Assembly (NCBI GenBank): GCA_026129305.1
Contig: JAHCII010000002.1
Coordinates: 62,001 to 126,000 of the forward strand
Direction: 5' to 3'
Source: Anaerolineales bacterium
Lineage (GTDB): Bacteria > Chloroflexota > Anaerolineae > Anaerolineales > UBA11579
DNA: 64,000 nucleotides
Part shown: positions 17,048 through 25,808 of the stretch, piece by piece
How positions within the stretch are numbered: the first letter of the stretch is position 1
Layout of the letters: each line of letters starts with the position of its first letter
Notes under the pieces: generated by a model
Told to the model about the DNA's origin: nothing
Database searches by the model: none
The model's input: only the letters and a program-made list of their open reading frames with translations
Translations under genes and position numbers: made by a program

Positions 17048-17416
17048 ATGGCTAGAGTTCTTGTAGTGGAAGATATGCCCGACAGCGCTCAGATCGCGGC
17101 TCAAATTTTGCGGAATTATGCCCATGAGGTTTACCTGGCGCAGAGCGCGCAAGAGGGGCTGGAACTGGCGGCCCAGTTTTTGCCTGAGCTTATTCTCTAT
17201 GACTATTGGCTTCCAGATATGGATGCGCGCACCTTTCTGAGCCGCTTGGAGGCGCAAAACCCGGCGGGCGGCATTCGGGTGGTCGCCTGTACGGCTGCTC
17301 CCCGCGCGGTCATCGAACAGGGCGTGCAGGGCCAGCATTTCCACGCTTATATATTTAAGCCTTACCGGCTTAGTGCATTTATGCAAGTGGTTGAGGAGCA
17401 ACTATCCTTAACCTAG
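17048..17416 (+). CDS. Stand-alone response-regulator receiver domain
   Basis: 122 residues, one receiver domain and nothing else. Acidic pocket E8-D9, phosphorylated Asp D52 (ILYDYWLPDMD), the Thr in ACTAAP and the Lys in FKPY are all present. Without an output domain it probably works by protein contact (CheY or Spo0F style). GTGAGGG lies just before the ATG. No kinase is adjacent; it precedes the sigma-factor operon by about 110 bases. Confidence 0.9.
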   Translation: MARVLVVEDMPDSAQIAAQILRNYAHEVYLAQSAQEGLELAAQFLPELILYDYWLPDMDARTFLSRLEAQNPAGGIRVVACTAAPRAVIEQGVQGQHFHAYIFKPYRLSAFMQVVEEQLSLT

Positions 17417-17527
17417 CGGTGACTATTGACGCCTTTAGAACGGGGAGATGCCGGTTAATTAATCGTTCGTTCATTTATGTTGAAACAGGTATACTGCGCA
17501 GGCTAACGTTAGGTTAAGAAGGAAAGC

Positions 17528-18085
17528 TTGCAAGAGACACCACAAATTCAGGAAGACCAGCTGGTACGCGAGGCGATGAATGGCGGTGAACAAGCCTTTG
17601 CCGCACTCTATGACGAGTACATAGACAGCATTTATCGCTTTATTTTTCTGCGGGTTGAAGATCAGCAAACTGCAGAAGACATCGCTGCCAACGTCTTTAT
17701 GCGCGCTTGGGAAAAACTGGGCAGTTACCAGTTCCGCGGGGTACCCTTTAGAGCTTGGTTGTTCCGCATCGCGCGCAATGCGGTGGTTGACCATTACCGC
17801 ACCCGCAAGGAAACCGCTCCGCTTGAGGCAGTGGTTAACACACACGACGAGAGCGCCATTCCTGTTTCGCAGCAAGTTGGGCTGCGTATCGAAGTACAGC
17901 AAGTGATGGACTGCATGCAAGAGCTCACCCGGGATCAGCGTAACGTGCTGACCTTGAAACTCGTTCATGGGTTAAGTACAAAGGAAATCGCCAAGAGCCT
18001 GGGTAAACGCCAGGGTGCAGTACGGGCTCTTCAGATGCGCGGTTTACAGGCCCTGGCAAAACTATTGGAGAAGAATGGCAACTAA
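17528..18085 (+). CDS. ECF-type sigma factor
   Basis: 185 residues. TTG start with AAGGAAAGC before it. Region 2 (ALYDEYIDSIYRFIFLRVEDQQTAEDIAANVFMRAW...FRAWLFRIARNAVVDHYR) and region 4 (LTLKLVHGLSTKEIAKSLGKRQGAVRALQMRGLQAL) are both intact. The downstream gene starts inside its end and encodes a membrane protein with a cytoplasmic N-terminus, likely its anti-sigma factor. The operon therefore looks like an extracytoplasmic stress unit. Confidence 0.92.
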   Translation: MQETPQIQEDQLVREAMNGGEQAFAALYDEYIDSIYRFIFLRVEDQQTAEDIAANVFMRAWEKLGSYQFRGVPFRAWLFRIARNAVVDHYRTRKETAPLEAVVNTHDESAIPVSQQVGLRIEVQQVMDCMQELTRDQRNVLTLKLVHGLSTKEIAKSLGKRQGAVRALQMRGLQALAKLLEKNGN

Positions 18086-19013
18086 GCTGGATATTGCTCT
18101 GGAACAGTGTTTGGAGCAATTGCGCACTGGGGAAGCCACCGTGGAGCAATGCTTGCAGCGCCACCCCGAGCTGCAAGAGCAATTGCGACCAATGCTGGCG
18201 GCCGCGGCTCAGGTACAGGAGCTCAGCGAGTTTAAACCCCGCCCAGAGTTCCGCATGCAGACTCGCGCCATGTTGCATGGATACATGCGCGCCAGCCCGC
18301 GTCGCCGCCCGGCCTTTTCTTCAGGGTTATTGCGTTTGGCGACCAGCCTGGGCGTGGTTGTTCTCGCCTTGGTGAGCACCGGCGCGGCGCTGGCTCAGTC
18401 AGCTTTGCCAGGCGACCCCCTGTATGCCGTCAAGCTCACCACGGAGCAAGTCTGGCGCAATCTGCACAGCGACCCCGTGCGAGCGGATGCCGCCCTGGCC
18501 AACCGCCGTGTGCAAGAGATTGTCGCTGTTCAGGGCCAGGCCGAGCTGGAAGAGATCAGCATTAATCTTTACGCCGAAACGGTGCAGCAGTTGCGCAGCG
18601 CGGCCAAAGACGATCCTCAGCTCACTGCATGGCTGAACCAGCTCTTGCTGGTTCAGCAAGATACTTTGGAAGAGCTGCTGATTAACACTGACACGGGTTT
18701 GTATGAAAACCTGTTTGAGCTTTTCTTCCAACCCTTGAACAGTACCAAGCCATCGCCGGCGCCCACTCCTACGCCCATTGCTCCTTCGACGCCTGAGGCC
18801 TCCGGTGCAGGCCCGGCCGACAAAGCCATAGTTGCTACGGCTACCGCCAGCCCCTTGCGCCAGATCATCCCGACGGTCTTGTCCGTTCCTGCTTCTCCGA
18901 AAGAAGAAACCCCTGGGAACCAGGGGGTTCTTCCGATTCTTGGCGATGCAGTGGATGACACCTTGGATGCCACGCTAGACATTATCAAAAACCTCTTCGG
19001 CACCAAGGAATAA
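18075..19013 (+). CDS. Membrane protein with DUF5667-like domain, candidate anti-sigma factor
   Basis: About 312 residues. ATG at 18075 overlaps the sigma gene by 11 bases. The N-terminal 65 residues (LEQCLEQLRTGEATVEQCLQRHPELQEQLRPML) are cytoplasmic. One span lies near 84-107, followed by LPGDPLYAVKLTTEQVWRNL, typical of DUF5667 extracellular domains. A Thr/Pro-rich tail and a short C-terminal helix complete it. The family often follows sigma factors. The function as anti-sigma factor is inferred; there is no zinc-binding motif of the ZAS type. Confidence 0.8.
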   Translation: MATKLDIALEQCLEQLRTGEATVEQCLQRHPELQEQLRPMLAAAAQVQELSEFKPRPEFRMQTRAMLHGYMRASPRRRPAFSSGLLRLATSLGVVVLALVSTGAALAQSALPGDPLYAVKLTTEQVWRNLHSDPVRADAALANRRVQEIVAVQGQAELEEISINLYAETVQQLRSAAKDDPQLTAWLNQLLLVQQDTLEELLINTDTGLYENLFELFFQPLNSTKPSPAPTPTPIAPSTPEASGAGPADKAIVATATASPLRQIIPTVLSVPASPKEETPGNQGVLPILGDAVDDTLDATLDIIKNLFGTKE

Positions 19014-19015
19014 GC

Positions 19016-19558
19016 ATGAGCCAGTCCAACCAGGGCAGACCCTTGGAGATTCGTTTCGGCTACCTGGTGCCTTTCTTTTTGGTGTTGGGTGCGCTGCTAA
19101 ACCTTGCGATTACCCAGCCCCCTCATTTGCGTTTAGGACGCGTCTCAGGGGTCTCGATTAAGGCAGGCTACAGTGCAAACTATGGCCGCAGTATGCCGGG
19201 CTTGAACTTTCCGGCCATCGACCCAGGCATTATGGAAGAAGCTCAGCGCGATGCAGAAGCTGGCGGGTTCTCTCCAAGCGAGACGCCTAATTTAGCTGCG
19301 GCCACTGCGACGGCGACGCCTTTGCCTCCTGATCAGCCGACTGCGACCAGTGGCAGCGTGCTGCCCGTAGTTCCCACTTTGGTGGGCGCAATCCCCACTG
19401 TCGTGGGCGTCATCCCCACAGTGGCTGGCGTGGTTCCTACTGTGATTGGAGTAGTGCCCACAGTGATCAATGTAGTCCCTACGGTTGTTAACGTGATCCC
19501 TACCGTGGGAGGGATTATCCCGACTTTGCTGCCTGGTTTGCCGCCGCTACTTCCCTGA
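19016..19558 (+). CDS. Secreted or anchored protein with a tandem PTV heptad tail
   Basis: 180 residues. A hydrophobic segment (about 17-34) may be an anchor. A polar region and an Ala/Thr/Pro linker follow. The last 60 residues are about eight tandem heptads of the type VPTVxGV / IPTVVGV / VPTVINV, ending LLPGLPPLLP. It is the third gene of the sigma operon, two bases after the previous stop. Its end overlaps the convergent HD-GYP gene by 12 bases. No family recognised; it may form a flexible hydrophobic surface tail. Confidence 0.7.
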   Translation: MSQSNQGRPLEIRFGYLVPFFLVLGALLNLAITQPPHLRLGRVSGVSIKAGYSANYGRSMPGLNFPAIDPGIMEEAQRDAEAGGFSPSETPNLAAATATATPLPPDQPTATSGSVLPVVPTLVGAIPTVVGVIPTVAGVVPTVIGVVPTVINVVPTVVNVIPTVGGIIPTLLPGLPPLLP

Positions 19559-21229
19559 TCCAGCCTGCATCATCTCCAGAAACGCTTGCGCCATGGCTGG
19601 ATCAAAGTGTTTGCCGCTTTGTTCTTTGATATGGGCCAAAGTTTCAGCCCGGCTCCAGGCCCGGCGATAGGGTCGGTCGCTGGTCAGCGCATCCCACACA
19701 TCCACCACCGCAAAGATGCGCGCAGACAGCGGGATGTCCGTGCCTTTTAGGCCACGCGGATAGCCGCTGCCGTCCCAGCGTTCGTGGTGCGCGTAGGGCA
19801 CATCCATCGCAGGCTGCAGGAATTCGATCTTTTCCAGGAAATCCTTGGCCAGCACCGGATGCTTTTGCATTTGGAGCAGCTCTTCCGCATCCAGTTTGCC
19901 GGGTTTCAGCAGTATCTCGTCGCGAATGCCGATCTTGCCAATGTCGTGCAGCAGTGCGCCGCGATAGAGGTGCACCAGGTCAGCCCCGTGCAAGCCCAGG
20001 CTTTTGGCCAACTGCACGGACAGGTCGGCCACTCGACGGCTGTGGCCCTCGGTTTCGTGGTCACGCAGGTCTGTGGCTTGCGCCCAGCCCTCGATGGTTT
20101 CGTCGTAGGCCTTGAACAATTGGCGGCGGGATCCGCGTAGGCTTTTGGCCATGGCATTAAACGACTGCGAAAGCACACTGATCTCGTTTTGGCCCTGCTC
20201 AGGTACGCTAACCTGCAGGTTGCCTGCCGCGATCTGCTGCGCCGCCAGCTTGAGCTCTTGAATTGGGCGGCTGATGTAATTGGCGATTAGCAGGCCGATC
20301 AGAATTACCAACAGCAGCGAGGCCACCATTAGCACCAAAGTATTTTCGCGAGTGAATTGGCTGGCCTGCACCAGGAAGCGCGGCGCCAGAGCTATGCCCA
20401 GGTAGCCTAAGGCTTGTGTGTCTCTCACCTGCCACGCGCTGATCAACTCATTTTGGCCGGATTGTGCACTGCCCAGGTTTCGAGAAACGCCATCTTCCGG
20501 GTGGGCGCGCAAGTCGCTGAGCTGGAATGCGTCAAGAGGCATTGCTTCTTCAAATGAGCTGCTCAGCGGAAAACCGCTATTGTCGTAGAAGCTGACCTGA
20601 GCCAATGTCTCGGCACGCACCTGGACGCTCAAAGTATTCAGGGAGACGCCCGCCAGCGCGGCTCCCACCAGTTCTCCATTGGCTGAGTAGACGGGTCCGC
20701 TGACAAACAGGTATTGCCCCGCCTGGGTGGGCACCAAACCCACGAACTTATCCCCAGCCGTGTCTTCGGCGCCGGTCAGAGCCTTGTGTACAAAATCCTG
20801 CTGGCTGTAGGCCGATAAGGTCGACAACTCCTGATAGCCGTTGCTGGCATCATCCAAGCCAAGCGATAGCAGCGCCTGCCCGTCCGCCTGCAGGATGGCC
20901 AGTGCTTCCAAGCCAGTGTTGAAGGCGCCTGGTTCCACCAGGGCGCGCAGCAACTCTGTATCGCCGGCGCTGATCGCCTGGGCAACACCGATAGTGTGGC
21001 CGGCCAGGCGCTGCGCCGCCAGCAGGCTTTCCTCGGTACGCACCAGGCTTTGTTTGGAAATGATGGTGGTCTGAATAAGCTCGTTGAGGAAGCGCTCCTC
21101 CAGCGATTGGAAAATCAACCGCGTGACCACATACGTCCCCCCAGCTGCGATCAAGAGCGCCAGCAGGATGTAAGGGACAGTAATTTGAGTGAAAAGGGGA
21201 ATATACGCTTCGCGTAAACGCTTAATCAT
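19547..21229 (-). CDS. Membrane HD-GYP cyclic di-GMP phosphodiesterase with Cache-like sensor and HAMP
   Basis: About 560 residues. Two spans (about 15-37 and 290-315) enclose an extracytoplasmic Cache-like sensor. A HAMP domain (YISRPIQELKLAAQQIAAGNLQVSVP) follows, then a full HD-GYP domain: LHDIGKIGIRDEILLKPGKL, the HHERWDGSGYPRGL motif and DVWDALTSDRPYR. It should break down cyclic di-GMP, opposing the cyclases at 8.9-12.6 kb. Start ATG 21229; alternatives at 21247 and 21331 exist. Confidence 0.92.
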   Translation of the reverse strand: MIKRLREAYIPLFTQITVPYILLALLIAAGGTYVVTRLIFQSLEERFLNELIQTTIISKQSLVRTEESLLAAQRLAGHTIGVAQAISAGDTELLRALVEPGAFNTGLEALAILQADGQALLSLGLDDASNGYQELSTLSAYSQQDFVHKALTGAEDTAGDKFVGLVPTQAGQYLFVSGPVYSANGELVGAALAGVSLNTLSVQVRAETLAQVSFYDNSGFPLSSSFEEAMPLDAFQLSDLRAHPEDGVSRNLGSAQSGQNELISAWQVRDTQALGYLGIALAPRFLVQASQFTRENTLVLMVASLLLVILIGLLIANYISRPIQELKLAAQQIAAGNLQVSVPEQGQNEISVLSQSFNAMAKSLRGSRRQLFKAYDETIEGWAQATDLRDHETEGHSRRVADLSVQLAKSLGLHGADLVHLYRGALLHDIGKIGIRDEILLKPGKLDAEELLQMQKHPVLAKDFLEKIEFLQPAMDVPYAHHERWDGSGYPRGLKGTDIPLSARIFAVVDVWDALTSDRPYRRAWSRAETLAHIKEQSGKHFDPAMAQAFLEMMQAGSGK

Positions 21230-21381
21230 CGTTGGCCCCGCGACCATTGTAGTCCACAGTCGCGATTTTGCTGCATGAACCTGACGTAGGCATTTGCTTG
21301 CAGAAATGGTTATCCTATGTAAAATCGGCACAGGCTGTGGCCGGGGTGGCTCCCGGCAGTTGAGAGGAGATTTTCAGAAAC

Positions 21382-21591
21382 ATGGCAGAACGTGAACAAG
21401 GAACGGTCAAATGGTTCAATAGCGCAAAGGGTTACGGCTTTCTTGAGCGTGATTCTGGCGGCGACATTTTTGTCCATTTTTCCGCCATAAACATGGATGG
21501 CTTTCGTTCTCTGAAAGAAGGCCAGCGTGTTGAGTTTGTCGTGGGCGACAGCGACAAAGGGCCTCAGGCCCAAGATGTGACCCTGATCTAA
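21382..21591 (+). CDS. Cold-shock protein (CspA family), second copy
   Basis: 69 residues: [30 protein letters not shown] contains both RNP motifs. AGAGGAGA lies upstream of the ATG. It is about 65% similar to the copy at 16616, so both may be specialised for different conditions. A very long terminator follows. Confidence 0.95.
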   Translation: MAEREQGTVKWFNSAKGYGFLERDSGGDIFVHFSAINMDGFRSLKEGQRVEFVVGDSDKGPQAQDVTLI

Positions 21592-21603
21592 GCAAGCCGT
21601 TGA

Positions 21604-21653
21604 AGCCTAAGCACAAAAAACCCGCCACTTGGCGGGTTTTTTGTGCTTAGGCT
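21604..21653. terminator. Bidirectional terminator, 23-bp perfect stem
   Basis: Arms 21604-21626 and 21631-21653, with loop ACTT and internal A6/T6 runs, serve the csp gene and the convergent TPR lipoprotein gene. Confidence 0.85.
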
Positions 21654-21658
21654 GCGGT

Positions 21659-22867
21659 TTAATTCCCGGTGGAAAACACGGAAAAGTCGTCAAAAAAGAT
21701 GCTGGTGGTGCTTTCGTAGGTCCCCGCGATCAGCCCCACTTGCCCATTGGCCAGGGCGTTGTCTTGGGTTTCGAAGACCAGCTCACCATTCACATACAAA
21801 GCCAGGCGAGGCCCATCGCAGACAGCTTCGATCAAATTCTCCTCGGTCCCCAGGCGAATTTGCCCGCTGGGCAGCAATTGGCTTTGGCCAATGCCCTCCA
21901 GCTGGCCTTCGTTGATGCGTTTGGCGATCACATAATAGCCATCGCTGCTGATCAGGAAAGCGTAAAAGCTTGCCGTGGCGCTGGTGCCCTGAATGCGACA
22001 GAGTAATCCATAAAAATTGTTGTCCGTGCCGTTTTGCTTGTGAGCGGTTACTTGCACGCGTGTATCGCTGAACAGGCGCCCAGGCATGGCCCATACGCCC
22101 GTGGCCCCGCCGCTGACCCCGTGGTTCACGCGCAGCACGTAGCCATCGCCCGCATACAAGCCCGGGGAGGATGGGTCGCCGTTGGTGTACCAGCCGCTGC
22201 CTATGTCAGAGAAATCATCGAAGAAGAGCAGCCCATCCGCCGCCTGGGCAGCCAGCTGCTCTTGCAGCTCGGCAATTTGGGCCTCTACATCGGCATGGTC
22301 TGGCGCGTTGGGCACAAAGGTCAGGTAGATCTGCAGATCCAGGGCTGCTGCGGCGCTGTTGCCCAGCGCAGTGTGCACCGCAGCCCGGTTGCGATACACC
22401 AGGCCGAAGTTGGGGTTCAGTTCAATCGCCCGCGCCAGGTCTGCCAGTGCCTGGCTGTGGTTGCCCTGCTCAAAGTGCAACATGCCGCGATTTTGAAAGG
22501 CGGAGGCGTAGTTGATGTCTGCCGTAACTGCCTGGTCGTAATCGTTCAATGCCTCCTCCACCCGGCCCAACTGGCGGTTGGCGTTGCCGCGCAGCAGCCA
22601 AGCCTGGGCATTCTGACCATCCTGCGCCAGGGCTTGGTCCAGTAGGATCAGAGCTTCGTTCAACAGGCCCTGGTTAATGGCATCTTGCGCCACTTCGATC
22701 AGACGGCCGGCGGGCAGTGTGGGAGTGGCACTGGCGGTTGGCGCCGGGATAGGCGTGGAACTGGGCTGCAGATCCAGGCTGATCTGCAGCGGCCCCTCAT
22801 CCAATGCGCTGCAGGCGCCCAGCCAGAGCATGGCCAGGAGGCTTAGAAGGAACCCATACTTTTTCAC
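21659..22867 (-). CDS. Lipoprotein with TPR repeats and a C-terminal concanavalin-like domain
   Basis: About 402 residues. GTG at 22867 gives VKKYGFLLSLLAMLWLGAC, a lipoprotein signal. A Thr/Pro linker is followed by TPR repeats (about 55-185, for example AWLLRGNANRQLGRVEEALNDYDQAV). The last 200 residues (LLFFDDFSDIGSGWY...YVLRVNHG...TSIFFDDFSVFSTG) resemble jelly-roll lectin-like domains of the DUF1080 or LamG type. Likely surface protein for carbohydrate or protein binding; substrate unknown. Confidence 0.78.
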   Translation of the reverse strand: MKKYGFLLSLLAMLWLGACSALDEGPLQISLDLQPSSTPIPAPTASATPTLPAGRLIEVAQDAINQGLLNEALILLDQALAQDGQNAQAWLLRGNANRQLGRVEEALNDYDQAVTADINYASAFQNRGMLHFEQGNHSQALADLARAIELNPNFGLVYRNRAAVHTALGNSAAAALDLQIYLTFVPNAPDHADVEAQIAELQEQLAAQAADGLLFFDDFSDIGSGWYTNGDPSSPGLYAGDGYVLRVNHGVSGGATGVWAMPGRLFSDTRVQVTAHKQNGTDNNFYGLLCRIQGTSATASFYAFLISSDGYYVIAKRINEGQLEGIGQSQLLPSGQIRLGTEENLIEAVCDGPRLALYVNGELVFETQDNALANGQVGLIAGTYESTTSIFFDDFSVFSTGN

Positions 22868-22916
22868 AGTGGGCCTAACTGTACAGCAAAATTGCCGGCG
22901 CCGCAAACTGCATAAA

Positions 22917-22947
22917 AAAGAGGCGCACAGGAACCGTGCGCCTCTTT
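22917..22947 (-). terminator. Terminator downstream of the 22964 gene
   Basis: AAAGAGGCGCAC / GTGCGCCTCTTT stem with a seven-base loop. Confidence 0.8.
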
Positions 22948-22963
22948 ATCTTGGTTCGAAGGC

Positions 22964-23701
22964 CTAGCCGCGTACGATGATTTCGATCCAGATCGGCAGA
23001 TTGAAGTCCGGACCCACGCCAAATGTGTCGCCGCCCTTGCTGCGCAGCATCCATTCGCCGCGGTAGGTGCCTGGCTCGGCCGGAGCCACCAGGTTGATGC
23101 TGAAGTTGGCGTAGTTGCCTGAGAGCACACCGAAGGTGATCGTCAGCGGGTTTTGGCCGTTCATGCGCGTGCCGCCAATGAAGACCAGCTCGTATTCGCC
23201 CGCCACCCAGTTGCAGGTGCCTACGTTCTGCAGGCGCCAGGTTTTTTGCATGGCCTGGCCGGCATTGACCCGCGTGCCGTCCGGGTAGCTTTCGTCATAC
23301 ACGTAGCGGGCGCCATAGCAGCTCCCTGCGGTGGGGTTGGTCGTGGGGCTGGCAGATGGTGCTGTCGTGGCTTGGGCATCCTCGGTAGCTTCGGGTGTCG
23401 CCTCACTGCTGGCGGCTTCGGTCAGCGCCAGCGCCAGGGCAGTCAGCTGGGCTTGTTCCACCGTTGCCGTGGGTTCGACGGCTTCTTCAGTCGGCGTGGC
23501 TTCCGGCGTCTCGCTTGGCACTTCCAGCGTGGCCGCGTTGAGTAACGCTTCCAAGGTCATTTGGACCTGTGCATCTGCCGTGGAGGCAGACATTTCAGTG
23601 GCCAGATCGGCAATTTGCTGATCGCTGTCCGCCGCGCTGCGCACACAGGCGCTGAGCAATAGAGCTAAAGCAATCAGGGAGAAAAAGAGCATTTTGCGCA
23701 T
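22964..23701 (-). CDS. Lipoprotein with NBR1-type Ig-like (four-Trp) domain
   Basis: About 245 residues. MRKMLFFSLIALALLLSAC is a lipoprotein signal. A long Thr/Glu/Pro linker (about 60-135) leads to a domain of about 105 residues: YDESYPDGTRVNAGQAMQKTW, LQNVGTCNWVAGEYELVFIGG and GTYRGEWMLRS, which match the central Ig-like domain of eukaryotic NBR1, found in many bacterial secreted proteins. Probably a surface binding module. No ribosome site is clear; an upstream GTG at 23740 is possible. Confidence 0.8.
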   Translation of the reverse strand: MRKMLFFSLIALALLLSACVRSAADSDQQIADLATEMSASTADAQVQMTLEALLNAATLEVPSETPEATPTEEAVEPTATVEQAQLTALALALTEAASSEATPEATEDAQATTAPSASPTTNPTAGSCYGARYVYDESYPDGTRVNAGQAMQKTWRLQNVGTCNWVAGEYELVFIGGTRMNGQNPLTITFGVLSGNYANFSINLVAPAEPGTYRGEWMLRSKGGDTFGVGPDFNLPIWIEIIVRG

Positions 23702-23739
23702 GAGCGCACTATACAAGAAAGCTTTTGTGCACGCAACCA

Positions 23740-23770
23740 AAAAGAGGCGACCATTGCGGGTCGCCTCTTG
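23740..23770 (-). terminator. Terminator after the SH3 lipoprotein gene
   Basis: AAGAGGCGACC / GGTCGCCTCTT stem with flanking A and T runs. Confidence 0.75.
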
Positions 23771-23789
23771 GGTTTTGGACTAGGATTGG

Positions 23790-24614
23790 CTAAGGCCCCA
23801 AGCAGGGGTCAGGCAGTGAGCTGCCCGGTCGCGACCCGCAGAACTCGTAGTCGCCGCCGTCGGTGAACTTGCCCACGAATTGGTTGAGGTTGCCGGCCTT
23901 GATCTGGGTGGCCCAGGTACCGCTGCCCGGTGCATTCACCGAGCCGCTGGCCGATTGGCGCGAGCCGCTCAACGTGCCGGAAATGCTGACCGCCAGGGCG
24001 CCGGGGTTCAGCGTCATCGAGCAGTTGATCGAATTGCCGCTGACTGTGCAGCTCATCGGTCCGGTGTAGGTGGTGCCCAGGATGACCGTGCGCATATTCC
24101 AGTTGCCTTCCCATTCGTAAGACGGGGTCGGCGTCAGCGTGGCGGTCGGCGTGGGCGGTTGGGTGGCCACCGGCAGGTTCCACTCGGCAAAGTTGGCCGG
24201 GGTGGCATACTGCAGCCACAGCCAGCAATCGCCGGAACCGGCCGGGTTGCGCACCACCACGTAGTTGGTGGCGTTGTAGACCTTGAGCACTTCCACGCTC
24301 TGCCCGGTCTGGATGGTGGTCAGCAGCGTGTAGTTGCTGCTGGGCCCGCTGCGGCAGTTGGTGTTCTGGCCCACCGATACCATCGGGAGCGCCGGCGTGG
24401 GAGAGAGCGTGGCTGTCGGCTCACTGGCCTCGGTCGGCGGCACCAGTGGCGTGGCGGTGTTCTGTGCGCCGGCCGCGGCAGTTTGCAGCTCGGCGATCTG
24501 CAAGGTCTGCGCCACGCCGGTCTGGATCGCGGCAGCATTGGACCCTGGCGCACAGCCCTGCAACAACAGTGCCGCGCAGAGCACGATCACCAGGTGAACC
24601 AAACGTAGTTTCAT
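23790..24614 (-). CDS. Lipoprotein with SH3 domain and C-terminal beta domain (copy A)
   Basis: 274 residues. MKLRLVHLVIVLCAALLLQGC is a lipoprotein signal; GAGAGGAG lies before the ATG. After a Thr/Pro linker comes an SH3b-type domain (about 80-135: NTNCRSGPSSNYTLLTTIQTGQ), a second linker, then a domain of about 105 residues starting EWEGNWNMRT and ending in a PCLGP tail. The same layout is in the next gene, so they are tandem duplicates. Surface binding role; ligand unknown. Confidence 0.8.
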   Translation of the reverse strand: MKLRLVHLVIVLCAALLLQGCAPGSNAAAIQTGVAQTLQIAELQTAAAGAQNTATPLVPPTEASEPTATLSPTPALPMVSVGQNTNCRSGPSSNYTLLTTIQTGQSVEVLKVYNATNYVVVRNPAGSGDCWLWLQYATPANFAEWNLPVATQPPTPTATLTPTPSYEWEGNWNMRTVILGTTYTGPMSCTVSGNSINCSMTLNPGALAVSISGTLSGSRQSASGSVNAPGSGTWATQIKAGNLNQFVGKFTDGGDYEFCGSRPGSSLPDPCLGP

Positions 24615-24642
24615 AGACGGCTACTCCTCTCTCAGAGAGATC

Positions 24643-25470
24643 TTACGGCCACTGGCAGGGCGAGGGGATCGAGCTGCCGGAACGCCAGCCGCAGAATTCC
24701 CAGCTGCCCATATCCAGGTTGCCTACGAATTGGTTCGTGTTGCCCGATTTGATCTCGGCAGCCCAGTTGCCGCTGCCGGTGCCGCTGTAGGTGCCACTGG
24801 CAGACAGCTTGTTTGCCGCAATCGAGCCACTAAACACATAGCTGAACGCTCCGGGGTTGCCCACACCAGAACAGGTCAGGGTGGACCCGCTGACATTGCA
24901 GCTGATCGTGCCGGTGCGTTCCACGCCACCGTGATACACCCGGAAGTTCCAGGTGCCCGGCCAATAAGAGACCGGGGTGGCGGTCGCCGTGGGCAGCGGG
25001 GTGGGGGGCAGTGTGGCCTTCGGTAAGCCATAGGCCGAGAAATCAGTTGGGTCGGCGTAGCGCAGCCACAGCCAGCAGTCAGCGTTGTTGTCTGGAATTT
25101 GGATGACCACATAGTTATGGTCGCCGTCATAGGTCTTGATAACCTCAGCCTCTTCGCCCGCGTACAGGATGGTTACCTGGTCATAAAACACGCTGGGGCC
25201 GCGCCGGCAATTGGTATTTTCGCTCACCGAAACAATCGGGGGCGGGGTGGCCGTGTCCACCACAGGCGTGGCGCTGGCTGCCTCGGCCGGGGGCGGCGTG
25301 GCTGTGTCCGCTGGCAGGTTGGCCGCAGCCGCCTGTGTCTGCAGATCAGAGATCTGCAGTGTTTGAGCGATGCCGGTCTGGATGGCTCCCTCGCTGGCAG
25401 CACCAGCACAGGCTTGCAGTAGAAAGGCGCCTAGGATGAATACAATTGGGATTATTTGACGAATTTTCAT
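24643..25470 (-). CDS. Lipoprotein with SH3 domain and C-terminal beta domain (copy B)
   Basis: 275 residues. Lipoprotein signal ending LLQAC. SH3b domain with NTNCRRGPSVFYDQVTILYAGE, Thr/Pro linkers, then a C-terminal domain starting YWPGTWNFRV and ending in IPSPCQWP. It is a tandem paralog of the 23790 gene, 28 bases upstream of it, with about half the residues shared. AGGAAGAG lies before the ATG. Confidence 0.8.
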   Translation of the reverse strand: MKIRQIIPIVFILGAFLLQACAGAASEGAIQTGIAQTLQISDLQTQAAAANLPADTATPPPAEAASATPVVDTATPPPIVSVSENTNCRRGPSVFYDQVTILYAGEEAEVIKTYDGDHNYVVIQIPDNNADCWLWLRYADPTDFSAYGLPKATLPPTPLPTATATPVSYWPGTWNFRVYHGGVERTGTISCNVSGSTLTCSGVGNPGAFSYVFSGSIAANKLSASGTYSGTGSGNWAAEIKSGNTNQFVGNLDMGSWEFCGWRSGSSIPSPCQWP

Positions 25471-25628
25471 TTTTTCTCTTCCTCCAGATAACTATACACG
25501 CAAAATGCCGGGTAAAGCACGCTTACCTGGCCTATCGTGATGCTGTTTGGAATACGAGAGATACGGGAATGTGTTACGAGGACTTTAGGTGATATGGAGA
25601 GCCGCGGGCCGCGTTCCGGCTGAGCCGG

Positions 25629-25805
25629 CTAGCTGCGCCCTCGCGGCCACAACACCAGGCCGATGATGGCCAGCACCACGCCGATCACGGCCCAAGTGGG
25701 GTCATTGTTCATCAGGCTGTCTGTGGCGGTGAACAGACCGGCGCCCTGGGCAAAGAAGAGCAGGCCGGGCAGGCCAATCGCAAGGGCAAGCAGTTTGCGC
25801 AGCAT
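25629..25805 (-). CDS. 58-residue two-span membrane protein
   Basis: Read directly; it is too short for usual listings. Starts MLRKLLALAIGLPGLLFFAQG and ends IGVVLAIIGLVLWPRGRS. Two hydrophobic segments surround a short polar loop. Its ATG lies just after the stop of the zinc-ribbon-like gene, so the two are probably translated together. Function unknown. Confidence 0.65.
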   Translation of the reverse strand: MLRKLLALAIGLPGLLFFAQGAGLFTATDSLMNNDPTWAVIGVVLAIIGLVLWPRGRS

Positions 25806-25808
25806 GGG

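Noticed and set aside
19310..19558. Collagen-like or CRISPR-like repeat
   Set aside because: Units are coding heptads without G-x-y pattern, spacers or identical repeats.
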